A stretch of 64,000 nt of DNA, taken from contig PLXE01000117.1 of NCBI GenBank assembly GCA_003151335.1, positions 98,064-162,063 of the forward strand. The letters run 5' to 3'. Below the pieces are notes generated by a model. It searched no databases. It worked only from the letters and a program-made list of their open reading frames with translations, and was not told the origin of the DNA. Shown piece by piece: positions 43,381 to 51,872 of the stretch. The stretch is from Acidobacteriaceae bacterium. Lineage in GTDB: Bacteria; Acidobacteriota; Terriglobia; Terriglobales; Acidobacteriaceae. A program made the position numbers and the translations under genes. How positions within the stretch are numbered: position 1 is the first letter of the stretch; each line of letters begins with the position of its first letter.

Positions 43381-43533
43381 TCACACAAAAGCGCGACTGA
43401 GAAGCACCAAGAGAATTAACAGGACAATTCCGCTGCCGAACGTGTACCAGATCAGCTTCCGTTCGATCGGAAGCAGCGGCTCGTATTCGCCTTCCATCTT
43501 GCGCAATTCATCAGCCAAGCGAGGTTCATTCAC
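43381..43533 (-). CDS. 50-residue membrane protein next to YeiH-type gene
   Basis: Encodes 50 residues from a GTG at 43533 that follows the YeiH-type gene's stop by three bases, with aggggtgag as ribosome site. The N-terminal half is charged (NEPRLADELRKMEGEYE). The C-terminal half is a single membrane helix (WYTFGSGIVLLILLVLLSR) ending AFV. Translational spacing and strand place it in one unit with the exporter, so it may be a small partner or regulatory subunit. It is too short for most gene finders. No family is recognised. Confidence 0.6.
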   Translation of the reverse strand: MNEPRLADELRKMEGEYEPLLPIERKLIWYTFGSGIVLLILLVLLSRAFV

Positions 43534-43536
43534 ATC

Positions 43537-45042
43537 TCACCCCTTCACGATCGGCGGCAGCATGCCGTGGAAAAACAACCATGAGATCAGCAGCCCGACC
43601 CAAATAATGTATCCGAACAGGCACAGAACATACACGGCAGTGAGCTTCGCGATGCCTTCCTGCCACAGTTTTCGGAAGTTGGACACAACCCCGATCGAGA
43701 AAAAGGTCATGACGAAGAAAATCGACCGGAATACATTCGCCTGTGCCATGGACGCCTTCACCTTGGGCACGAGGGTTGGAACTGCAATGCCGATGGCCAG
43801 CACGAGGAAGAAGGTGGCCACATAGCCGAGGATAAACTTGGGGAAGCGCTGCCAGATTTGACCGGCGTTGACCTGCTCGTCCTGGCGGCGCTCGATTTTC
43901 GCCGACCATATCCAAGCCAGAAGAAACGCCCAGACGCCAATGAAGATGTCGATGAATACCTTCACGGTGGTGCTGACGCCCAAAATCCAACCTGGCTCAA
44001 AGTTCAAACCTGAGGTACTCAATGCCTTAGCTCGTATGAGAGCGTCGGCAATGGCGCCGCTGGCAACTGCGGCTCCGTCAGTCTTGACCGCCAGTCCCAT
44101 CCAAGCCCCGGCAACCATGGGTTGGCGATACAGGAAGTGCTGTGCCGCGAAGGGCAGGATGAGCAACTCCACAACCGAGAACACCACGACTAGGGAGGAG
44201 ACCATCACCGGCACTACCGCCCGCGCTCGGATGGCGCTCCCGGTTGCAATGGCCGCAGACACCCCGCAAATGGATATTCCCGAGGCGAGCGGCGCCGCCC
44301 ATTCACGGCTAAATCCGAAATACCGGCGAGCGACAAAGTACACCAAAGGCCAGAAAACCAGGTAAGCGCAAACGATGGCACACAGCCCCTGGAAGAGCAT
44401 CGCTGAGGCCAGGCGCCGCTGGTCGAGTGCGGTGACACCAAGAAATCCGCCGAGTATGACAATAGCTGTTTTGATGTACAGCTCAGGACGAATGGCCTCT
44501 TTTAAGAAGTTACAAACGCGCGGCAGAAAATTGCCGATGATCAAACCGGCCAGCAGGGCGATGATGAAGCCGGATTCGTTGGTTAGATTCAGCGACCAGC
44601 CGATCTTGAGCGCCTGCCTTTTGTCCGGCGTGGCGGCGATATAAGCCCAGCTGCCAAGGAACCAACAGCAATAACTGAGAATGAAAATGATGGTAAAGCC
44701 CTGGGTGAACCGCTTGAGGTCGGCGTGGAGCGCCTTGGCTCCCGCGAGAAGCACGATCAGCAGAAAAACATAAGTTGCTCCCAGTGACAGCAAGCCGGGA
44801 ACTGCCGCGTAACCTTTCGACACTGGTGCGAGCGCCTTACCAGGAGTTGTCCATACTGACGTTGCAACCGCCCAGCCTAACAGGTCGAAACCAAAGAGCA
44901 ACGCGAGCGAGCAGACGAACATGAACAGGCCAATGCACACCGCCAGCCAATCTTCGTTGAATCCCGATCGTGCAGGCGGCGCTGCAGACGGACGCGTAGA
45001 AAGTTCCCCAGCTTGGCTTCGTGGATCAGCATGAGATGTCAT
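43537..45042 (-). CDS. YeiH/UPF0324-type putative sulfate exporter
   Basis: 501 residues with about 11-12 hydrophobic segments; longer than E. coli YeiH (about 350) by an N-terminal block of two or three helices. The core contains EWAAPLASGISICGVSAAIATGSA (in part, SGISICGVSAAIATGSAI) and NVFRSIFFVMTFFSIGVVSNF (split), patterns of the UPF0324/YeiH family, which is annotated as putative sulfate exporters on genetic grounds only. A UDP-sulfoquinovose synthase gene lies upstream on the same strand, across an 817-base gap, so a link with sulfite or sulfonate handling is plausible. No ribosome site is clear before the ATG. Confidence 0.8.
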   Translation of the reverse strand: MTSHADPRSQAGELSTRPSAAPPARSGFNEDWLAVCIGLFMFVCSLALLFGFDLLGWAVATSVWTTPGKALAPVSKGYAAVPGLLSLGATYVFLLIVLLAGAKALHADLKRFTQGFTIIFILSYCCWFLGSWAYIAATPDKRQALKIGWSLNLTNESGFIIALLAGLIIGNFLPRVCNFLKEAIRPELYIKTAIVILGGFLGVTALDQRRLASAMLFQGLCAIVCAYLVFWPLVYFVARRYFGFSREWAAPLASGISICGVSAAIATGSAIRARAVVPVMVSSLVVVFSVVELLILPFAAQHFLYRQPMVAGAWMGLAVKTDGAAVASGAIADALIRAKALSTSGLNFEPGWILGVSTTVKVFIDIFIGVWAFLLAWIWSAKIERRQDEQVNAGQIWQRFPKFILGYVATFFLVLAIGIAVPTLVPKVKASMAQANVFRSIFFVMTFFSIGVVSNFRKLWQEGIAKLTAVYVLCLFGYIIWVGLLISWLFFHGMLPPIVKG

Positions 45043-45859
45043 TCGGCGTTACCTAAGCAACTGGAACTGCACTTGTCGCTCGTCCTCCAGAGTGCGTGCA
45101 TCAGCAATCAATTCCATACTCGATTGAAATTCATGTTACAGGCACAGCCCCTGAATTGCTACCTAAAAAACTTGTTACACGTGAGTGTTCCCAAACTTGT
45201 ACGGATCTGCTTGGCCGGGCGTTCCCTCATGTGTCCTACCCCTCTTTCGATTTAACCAAAAGTAATCATTAGAAGACGCTCATTGGTCCGCTCCAAGGAG
45301 GTCGAGTGCCTAACAACCTGGTCGCAGCGCTCCGGCTCCAGTAACTCGCTTATTAGAACCGGTGATACAAGGGAGGTACCGGAGCTGACACCAACTCGAT
45401 GTTCGCAATCCAGATGTCCTTGCTTCTCCCGCGCTGCTTGCGCGTGCCAATACCATGCGCGCATTGCAGAAGCTAGGGCTTATGGATTGTTCAATTTATT
45501 TCGCACAGGTATCCACACTGTCACCATGGGCTGCTAAGACTTGTGCCCCATCACTAGAGCGACATGCAGTCGGGACCCCATCTGACCCTTGAACTCGAGT
45601 CAGTGATCTCCATCACGCTTGCGATGTCACGGTAGGGATGAAATAGCAAAAATAAATCGGTAGCGCTCGGCTGGGAGTGTCAGAGGGACTTATCTGCGGG
45701 AATTCGATGGGCTGCAGTGAGTCAGGAACATGGAGAAGGGAAAATCGTCTGGCAGAAAAGACTGCGGATGTGGATTCGGGCGACGCTCAGCCCCCAAAAA
45801 GCTGGCATTCATCTGGCGCGCGAACAAGTCCAAGAGCGCCGCCCGCTAAAGTTGTGACG
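45043..45859. other. 817-base gene-free region between sqdB and YeiH-type gene
   Basis: No convincing gene in either strand. Short open frames of up to about 120 codons have no ribosome site or family pattern. One frame at about 45390-45480 (NPDVLASPALLARANTM and following) looks protein-like for about 30 residues but is interrupted, so a decayed gene is possible. No IS ends or tRNA seen. Confidence 0.4.
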
Positions 45860-47062
45860 CTAAGCCCCCACGGCCTGACCGCTGAGGTATTCGACTTTGT
45901 GGCGCGTTCCGTCCCACCGAATCTTGGGGATCAAAACCTCCTTTTTCGCCTCGATCCGTTCCCGGTACTTCATCAGGTCGGTAAGCATGATCTTCATCTC
46001 AGCTTCGACATCGTGAGTCGGCTTGTAACCCAAATCCCGTAGGTTCTGATGGTCGGGCTTGTAGTAATGCTCTTCCATTTCCTTACGTGGGTTCTCCAGG
46101 TTGTGAATCTCGACCTTCAACCCGAGCTGCCCCGCAACGCGCCGGACCTTTTCCGCCAGTTCGGTAAGGTCGTAAACCTCTTCGAACTGGTTGAGGACGC
46201 GGTATTCACCAGGTTGGGAAGGATTTTCCAGCGCCAGGGTCAGGCACTGCATGGAGTCACGCAAGGGCAAGAAGCCCCGCTTTTGATGTCCCCGGCCGAA
46301 GGGAGTCAGCGGATGCCCAATCACTGCCTGACAACAGAAACGGTTAATCGCAGTGCCAAACGACTCGTCAAAGTCCAGCCGGGTCAGCAGCCGCTCGTCG
46401 CTGCCCATCTCGTCAATGCGGGTGCCAAACACCACCCCCTGCATCACATCGGTGGCGCGAAGCTTCCAGACCTTGCAGGCGAACATGATGTTATTTGATC
46501 CGTGCACCTTGGAGAGGTGGTAGAAGCTGCCCGGCTGCCGCGGAAACGGCATCCGGTCGCGGCGTCCGCGGTACTCAATCTCGAAGAAGCCCTCCGGAAT
46601 GTCGACGTTTGGAGTCCCGTACTCCCCCATAGTGCCCAGCTTGAGCAGGTGGGCCTCAGGCCGCAAGTCGCGAATGGCGAACATCAGGTTGAAGGTGGAA
46701 ACTACGTTGTTGACCTGCACGAAGGTAGCGTGATGCACATCGACCATGGAGTACGGAGCGGAAGGGCATTCTCCCAGATGCACCACCGCGTCCGGTTGGA
46801 ATTCCTTAAAGATGCGTTCCACCGCCGAATAATCTCGAAGGTCGGCTTCCCAAAACTTCGGCTCCAGCCCGCGCGACTCCTTCAGCGCGGCCAGCCGCTC
46901 CTTCATGGGTACAATGGGTGTTGCGCTGCACGATCCCATCTCTTCGACCCATTGCCGCCGCAGAAACAAATCCGCCCCTGCCACTTGATGTCCCCGGGCC
47001 GCAAGATATTGCGCCAGCGACCAACCGAGGTAGCCATCCATCCCTGCGATAAAAACACGCAT
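45860..47062 (-). CDS. sqdB: UDP-sulfoquinovose synthase (SqdB/Agl3-like)
   Basis: 400 residues, near the length of SqdB (about 400). The extended-SDR start is FIAGMDGYLGWSLAQYL. SqdB-specific signatures follow: LLKLGTMGEYGTPNVDIPEG (with the active-site Thr), FYHLSKVHGSNNIMFACKVW (Tyr and Lys of the catalytic triad), and ATDVMQGVVFGTRIDEM. The enzyme builds UDP-sulfoquinovose from UDP-glucose and sulfite. In plants and cyanobacteria it serves sulfolipid; in Sulfolobus the homologue (Agl3) serves surface glycoprotein sugars. In an EPS locus, surface-glycan use is likely. A ribosome site (aaggagctggag) precedes the ATG. Confidence 0.9.
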   Translation of the reverse strand: MRVFIAGMDGYLGWSLAQYLAARGHQVAGADLFLRRQWVEEMGSCSATPIVPMKERLAALKESRGLEPKFWEADLRDYSAVERIFKEFQPDAVVHLGECPSAPYSMVDVHHATFVQVNNVVSTFNLMFAIRDLRPEAHLLKLGTMGEYGTPNVDIPEGFFEIEYRGRRDRMPFPRQPGSFYHLSKVHGSNNIMFACKVWKLRATDVMQGVVFGTRIDEMGSDERLLTRLDFDESFGTAINRFCCQAVIGHPLTPFGRGHQKRGFLPLRDSMQCLTLALENPSQPGEYRVLNQFEEVYDLTELAEKVRRVAGQLGLKVEIHNLENPRKEMEEHYYKPDHQNLRDLGYKPTHDVEAEMKIMLTDLMKYRERIEAKKEVLIPKIRWDGTRHKVEYLSGQAVGA

Positions 47063-47400
47063 ATAGTTTTCTCCAGCTCCTTGAAAAGATTCCCTGAAAT
47101 TCGATAACGTACTTTCGTTCCCATGCAGTGGAGCAATCTTCGGCTGAGAAAAACCGAACTTCGCCTTCGACCGCCCTCTGCCTTTTGCGACGCAATACCG
47201 AGTGCGGCTGCAGACCCACTCAAGTGGGATTGAATGGCCAGACCGGGGTGTCCGCTACACGAAAGGAATCCTGTAACTATACCAATCTCCAAAGATCGGT
47301 GTCCACGAGATAATGTCCAACTTTGCAGCCATTTGCAACCCAGAAGCCAAAATGGGACGAGGTTCACTTTTGAAATTCGGCTAACGGGTGCGAAGCGGTT
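47063..47400. other. Intergenic region between flippase and sqdB
   Basis: 338 bases between the flippase stop and the sqdB start, both on the minus strand. Apart from the sqdB ribosome site nothing is recognised. It probably contains the sqdB promoter. Confidence 0.45.
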
Positions 47401-48927
47401 TCAAGCGTTCGCACTGCTCGTTCTTCCCAAGGCCGTCCGTAGCAAGCCTAACATCCGCTCCTTGGAAAGCATCTCCCATCCCGGCAAGCGGAACAGGTAC
47501 ATCCCGGGGAGATAGATCCCCGCAACCAACGCGCTCACCGCCGCGATGCGCGGGACCAGCAAATGAGGGCTGATGAGGTTGCGAACAGCATAAGCCGCCA
47601 GGCCGGCGACCACGGTCAATGCGGTGACCTTTGCCAGGTCCTTGTACAGGGACAAATCTTTGGCAGTCATCTCCACGGTCCGGGCGACCTTCCAACCCAT
47701 CACAATGCGCTCGGCAAACTGAGCCGCGACGGCGGCCACTGCCGCTCCCAGCATTCCGAAATGTTGAATGACCGGTGTTAACGCGAAAAACAGACACACC
47801 AGGATTGCGATTCGCGTCACCAAGATGAACCGACGCAGTCCGATATAGGCCCGGACGATGGGATCGATCAGGAACGCATTCAGTGCGAGCAACAGGATTG
47901 CCACGCAGAAGATAGGGGCGCTACGTTCATAGGCCTTCGTATAAAACAGGACAATAAGATCATGCCCTGCTACCAGCAGCAGCGCACAGGTCGGGAATTG
48001 GAGTGCGGCCAAACGGTTCACCGCGGCCGCGCTCAACCTTCGAATCTCCTCCTTGCGGTCCTGGTGCTGGAGCGCGCTGACACGCACCACCATCACCGCC
48101 GCGATGGACTCCAGGACCAGCGAGAACAAGGCAAAATCCACCCAGCCGACCGAATAGATGGCGAAGTCAGAAGGACCGAAGTAATGTCCAACAAAGTAGT
48201 TGTCCATGTATCTCTGAACCACCCAAAGCGATCCATAAATGCCAATCGGGATGGCATATGCAAGCTGCTCCCGGAAAAAGCCCCAGTCGAAATGGCCCCA
48301 GAAATGCCCGAAACGTTTGTAGAGATACCAGAAGAGGGCAACCGTCGAAAGCACCTGGGTGAGGACCGCGGCCACAAGCAGCGCCTCGACGGAGCGATAA
48401 ACCACCGCCGCGAGCGAGGTTATAACGACTTTGACTACCTGACTCCCAACCACGAAAATTGTCGAATACTTAACGTCCTGCAGCGCGGTCGGTATCAGCG
48501 TCAGCAGGCTCGAGGTTAGCGTAATCAGGCTAAGAATCCCGAGCAGCATGGCGAACGATTGCAGCTCATGAGATTTGAAGACATCGAGTACCTGGGGATA
48601 AAACACGGCTGTCAGGAGAGGAATCAGACCGGCGAAAAAATTGTAGATGAGGATATTCAGCGCGATCTGTCCGCCCTTTTCGGGATGCCGCGGCAAGAAG
48701 TAAAAAGCGCTGAGCCCAACCCCGAGGTTCGCAATACTCTGCGCCGTTCCCACCACCAGGAAGGCCTGTTTGTAAAGGCCGTACTGGGACTGGGACAGGA
48801 TGCGAACCAGCAGTATCGGAAGCCCGACGTTGAGAACAACCCCGACGAATTTCGACGCCGTCAGCCAGAATGCCTGGATCGCGAGGCGGGGTGGTTTGGT
48901 CGCCGGAGGTACCGTACTGGTTGCCAT
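47401..48927 (-). CDS. Wzx-like oligosaccharide flippase (MVF/PST superfamily)
   Basis: 508 residues with about 12-14 hydrophobic segments. It opens IQAFWLTASKFVGVVLNVGLPILLVRILS (in part, FVGVVLNVGLPILLVRILS) and QYGLYKQAFLVVGTAQSIAN, the N-terminal pattern of Wzx/RfbX-type flippases. It should move undecaprenyl-diphosphate-linked repeat units across the inner membrane for polymerisation by the Wzy-like protein at 54689. Directly upstream on the same strand is a decayed methyltransferase gene (48929-49195). Confidence 0.88.
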   Translation of the reverse strand: MATSTVPPATKPPRLAIQAFWLTASKFVGVVLNVGLPILLVRILSQSQYGLYKQAFLVVGTAQSIANLGVGLSAFYFLPRHPEKGGQIALNILIYNFFAGLIPLLTAVFYPQVLDVFKSHELQSFAMLLGILSLITLTSSLLTLIPTALQDVKYSTIFVVGSQVVKVVITSLAAVVYRSVEALLVAAVLTQVLSTVALFWYLYKRFGHFWGHFDWGFFREQLAYAIPIGIYGSLWVVQRYMDNYFVGHYFGPSDFAIYSVGWVDFALFSLVLESIAAVMVVRVSALQHQDRKEEIRRLSAAAVNRLAALQFPTCALLLVAGHDLIVLFYTKAYERSAPIFCVAILLLALNAFLIDPIVRAYIGLRRFILVTRIAILVCLFFALTPVIQHFGMLGAAVAAVAAQFAERIVMGWKVARTVEMTAKDLSLYKDLAKVTALTVVAGLAAYAVRNLISPHLLVPRIAAVSALVAGIYLPGMYLFRLPGWEMLSKERMLGLLRTALGRTSSANA

Positions 48928-48928
48928 C

Positions 48929-49195
48929 TTAGGTGATCATCTCTGCCTGCATAACCGGCGCCTTTGGAAACGAAGCAGATTTACGCGCGATGATCAGAAT
49001 GGAAGAAGCCAGAAACCCGTAACAGAGGACGACCACGCTGTTGGCGCTGCGAACGAGATATTTGTGCAGCCAGGTATCCGCGGCCTCAAACGTCGCGAAG
49101 TGTTGAACACAGCCCACGTCGAGCACGTTTTTCCCACGCACGAAGTCCGACAGGAAATCCTGGATCCTACCCGATAGCCGTTGCACTGTATACAT
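48929..49195 (-). pseudogene. Internally deleted methyltransferase remnant
   Basis: An 88-codon open frame whose first part reads as motif I of a class I methyltransferase (GKNVLDVGCVQHFATFE, then ADTWLHKYLVRSANSVV). It then jumps to CYGFLASSILIIARKSASFP, which looks like the C-terminal strand and end (YGxLxSSxLIxARK) of the same family. The central 120 or so residues are missing, so it is most likely a gene with an in-frame internal deletion and not a working enzyme. It ends two bases before the flippase start. A short functional protein cannot be excluded. Confidence 0.55.
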
Positions 49196-49402
49196 CGCAC
49201 TCGACTCCGCAGTGTGCTCCGGACACTCAAAAGGTAACGGAGGTCTGGTTTGGCTAGCTTAGCCGCACAACCGATTTCCAGCAAGCTGTGGCTGCGAGAT
49301 TCTAATCAATCCATACTCATCTGCGCCCTTCTCTTGAGATGTTCCCCTCGGTGTAAGCTTTGGGTGCAGGCGACTCTTGATCCGGTAAACTGTCTCCCAG
49401 CG

Positions 49403-50653
49403 ATGCGAGTGCTCTATCTCTCAACCCGATTCTGCTGGCCCATCACCTCGGGCGCACACTTGCGCGATTTCTACCTGGCGAGACAACTTGCCGCCAAGTC
49501 CACGCTCACCTACCTGGGCTTGGACCGCGAAATGGACGGGCCGGTGGGGAGTTCCCGACGAGAGCGCCTGGAAGCGTTGCCCGATTCCGAAATGGTACGC
49601 GTCAGGCGCCAGGCAGGTTACGGGCCCATCGATCTGGTGCGCGGCATTCTTGGCCCTACGCCGGTCAGCATTCTGAATTTCACCGCTCCGCAGATCATGG
49701 ACAAAATCGAACGCGTTCTGCGGGAGGGTCGCTTCGACATCATTCAATTTGAGGGCGTGCATTTACTGGTTTACGCGCGGCGCATCCGGCAGATCGCGGC
49801 GAACACCCCACTCATTTGTGACTGGCACAACATTGAGTCGGAAATTCAGCGCCGTTATGCCCAGACCAGCGCAAGCCCGGCGCGGCGGCTCTATGCTCGC
49901 CGAACGGCGCAGCTGTTGAAAAGGGCCGAACGCGAGGTGCTGCGACTGGCGAATGCGCACACCGTTTGCAGCGAGCGTGAGCGGCAGGTGCTTCTGGAGC
50001 AGGTTCCCGAGGCCCACATTACGGTAATACCGAATGGAGTTGATACGGCGTTCTTTGCAGCTACTAGTGCCGTCGCCGAGGGGCTACGGCAGAACGTGGT
50101 CTTTGTCGGCTCCATGGATTATCACGCCAACATTGATGCGGCCTTGTTCTTTGCCAAAGCAATCTGGCCCGGTTTGCGGGAGCGCCGGCCGGACCTGCGG
50201 TTCTTTATTGTCGGATCCAAACCTGCACCCGAAGTTGTGGAGCTTGCCAACCAGCCCGGCATCACGGTTACAGGGACCGTGGAGGACCTGCGGCCGCACT
50301 ATCGTAATGCTGTTATGGTGGTAGTCCCGGTGCGCGTCGCCAGTGGCACTCGTCTGAAAGTGCTGGAAGCAATGGCTGCGGGAGTGCCGGTGATTTCTAC
50401 CCGCTTAGGCGCCGAAGGCCTTGCCGTCACCCCCGGCAAAGACATTCTCATCGCCGATACTCCGGCGGAGATCATCGATACCGCGGCTGCGCTTCATCAG
50501 GATACCGCGGCATGGCACGAGTTGACGGCCAATGCTCTGCGCCTGGTGGAGGCGGAATATGACTGGTCAGTCATCGGAGAGAGGCTTGAAAGGGTTTACA
50601 CGGAGCTGCTCGCCAGACGCCCGGACGCGAATGTCGTCGGAGCCGAACGTTAG
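49403..50653 (+). CDS. GT4-family glycosyltransferase
   Basis: 416 residues from the ATG at 49403, giving the usual MRVLYLSTRFCWPITSGAHL start of GT4 enzymes. The acceptor half has YDIIQFEG-like FDIIQFEGVHLLVYARRI; the donor half has VVFVGSMDYHANIDA, FFIVGSKPAPEV and VVPVRVASGTRLKVLEAMAA with the conserved Glu. The C terminus is variable (LLARRPDANVVGAER). The upstream in-frame extension lacks a ribosome site. It is the first of two co-directed GT4 genes (52 bases apart). Confidence 0.9.
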   Translation: MRVLYLSTRFCWPITSGAHLRDFYLARQLAAKSTLTYLGLDREMDGPVGSSRRERLEALPDSEMVRVRRQAGYGPIDLVRGILGPTPVSILNFTAPQIMDKIERVLREGRFDIIQFEGVHLLVYARRIRQIAANTPLICDWHNIESEIQRRYAQTSASPARRLYARRTAQLLKRAEREVLRLANAHTVCSERERQVLLEQVPEAHITVIPNGVDTAFFAATSAVAEGLRQNVVFVGSMDYHANIDAALFFAKAIWPGLRERRPDLRFFIVGSKPAPEVVELANQPGITVTGTVEDLRPHYRNAVMVVVPVRVASGTRLKVLEAMAAGVPVISTRLGAEGLAVTPGKDILIADTPAEIIDTAAALHQDTAAWHELTANALRLVEAEYDWSVIGERLERVYTELLARRPDANVVGAER

Positions 50654-50705
50654 AGTGGTACGCGTCGATCAGCAGGTGGGCTCGGTTCCGGCTTAGGAGA
50701 TTACG

Positions 50706-51872
50706 GTGACCCGACAGACCATCCGGGTTCTCACACTGATTGAAAGTCCGACCGTAACCGGACCCGCGCGCAACATCATTGAGTTCGGCAAGCTCGGAGT
50801 AGTTGCTGAACCCGGTCCGCCGGCCGTAGAAACGATGGTGGTGACGTACTGGCGGGGCGCCGGCGAGAGTCCCGTCGCAGCGGCGGCCAGGAATGCCGGA
50901 CTGCCAGTGGCGACGATCTCGGAGCGCCACCGGTGGGACACCCAGGCAATACCGCAGTTGCGCCGAATTATCGCTGAGTACCGGCCCGACATCCTCGAAT
51001 CCCGTAACATCAAGTCGCATTTCCTGGTGCGAGCGCTCGGGTTGCATAGGCAGTATCCGTGGGTTGCTTGGAACCACGGATACACCGAGCGCGACTGGCT
51101 AGACCGCACCTACAGCCAGTTAGACCGCTGGTCTTTGCAAGCAGCCTTTCGAGTTGTAACCGTATGCAGGCCGTTTGCAGAAACATTGGAAAGGCGTGGC
51201 ATCGACCGGCGCAAGATCACCATCCTGCACAATTTCGTGAAGCCCTTCGTACCTGCGCCCACGGAGGACATTGAACGGCTACGGCGCAGCCTCGGCGTGC
51301 AGAACCAAGCTGTGATCCTGGCCGTAGGACGCCTTTCGTCTGAAAAAGGGCAGGCCATCCTGCTGCAGGCTGCCGCACGACTGGAGAAGATGAACGAAGC
51401 CCCCGATTTCCGAGTCGTGGTCGTAGGCGAAGGCCCCGAGAAGGAGAGCCTACTCCGCCTGACGGCACGCTTGGGGATCGGGCAGCGGATCGTGATGGAA
51501 GGCTTCCAACCGGACGTAAGACCCTATTACTGCTTGAGCACGCTGCTTGCGTTGCCTTCTTACTCCGAAGGCTCGCCGAACGTGGTACTGGAGGCAATGG
51601 CTGCCGGCCTTCCAATTGCGGCCACGGATGCGGGGGGCGTTCCCGAGATCCTGGAGGATGGTATAAGCGGTCTGCTGGTGCAACCAGGCGATCCTCAGGC
51701 CATGGCAGAGGCCATCCTGCGCATCCTCCAAGACAAGGACCTGGCGCTGAAGTTGGGAGCGGCGGCCCGCTCACGTGTGGAGGCGACGTACACACCTCAG
51801 GCCTACCGAAGGTCGCTGACTAAACTTTATCTCGCCACGCTGGAAGCGGCTTCGAAATCCCCAGCCGCCTAG
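50706..51872 (+). CDS. GT4-family glycosyltransferase
   Basis: 388 residues. GTG start at 50706 with aggag six bases upstream. The Gly-rich N terminus of most GT4s is replaced by LTLIESPTVTGPARNIIEFG. The donor domain has ILAVGRLSSEKGQAILLQAA, VVVGEGPEKESLLRL and PSYSEGSPNVVLEAMAAGLP (Glu-x7-Glu type site). Its stop overlaps the stop of the next, oppositely oriented GT4 gene by three bases. Confidence 0.9.
   Translation: MTRQTIRVLTLIESPTVTGPARNIIEFGKLGVVAEPGPPAVETMVVTYWRGAGESPVAAAARNAGLPVATISERHRWDTQAIPQLRRIIAEYRPDILESRNIKSHFLVRALGLHRQYPWVAWNHGYTERDWLDRTYSQLDRWSLQAAFRVVTVCRPFAETLERRGIDRRKITILHNFVKPFVPAPTEDIERLRRSLGVQNQAVILAVGRLSSEKGQAILLQAAARLEKMNEAPDFRVVVVGEGPEKESLLRLTARLGIGQRIVMEGFQPDVRPYYCLSTLLALPSYSEGSPNVVLEAMAAGLPIAATDAGGVPEILEDGISGLLVQPGDPQAMAEAILRILQDKDLALKLGAAARSRVEATYTPQAYRRSLTKLYLATLEAASKSPAA

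Noticed and set aside
45283-45537. 84-codon frame in the sqdB-exporter gap.
   Set aside because: Cys/Arg-rich composition, no ribosome site and no family pattern; treated as non-coding.
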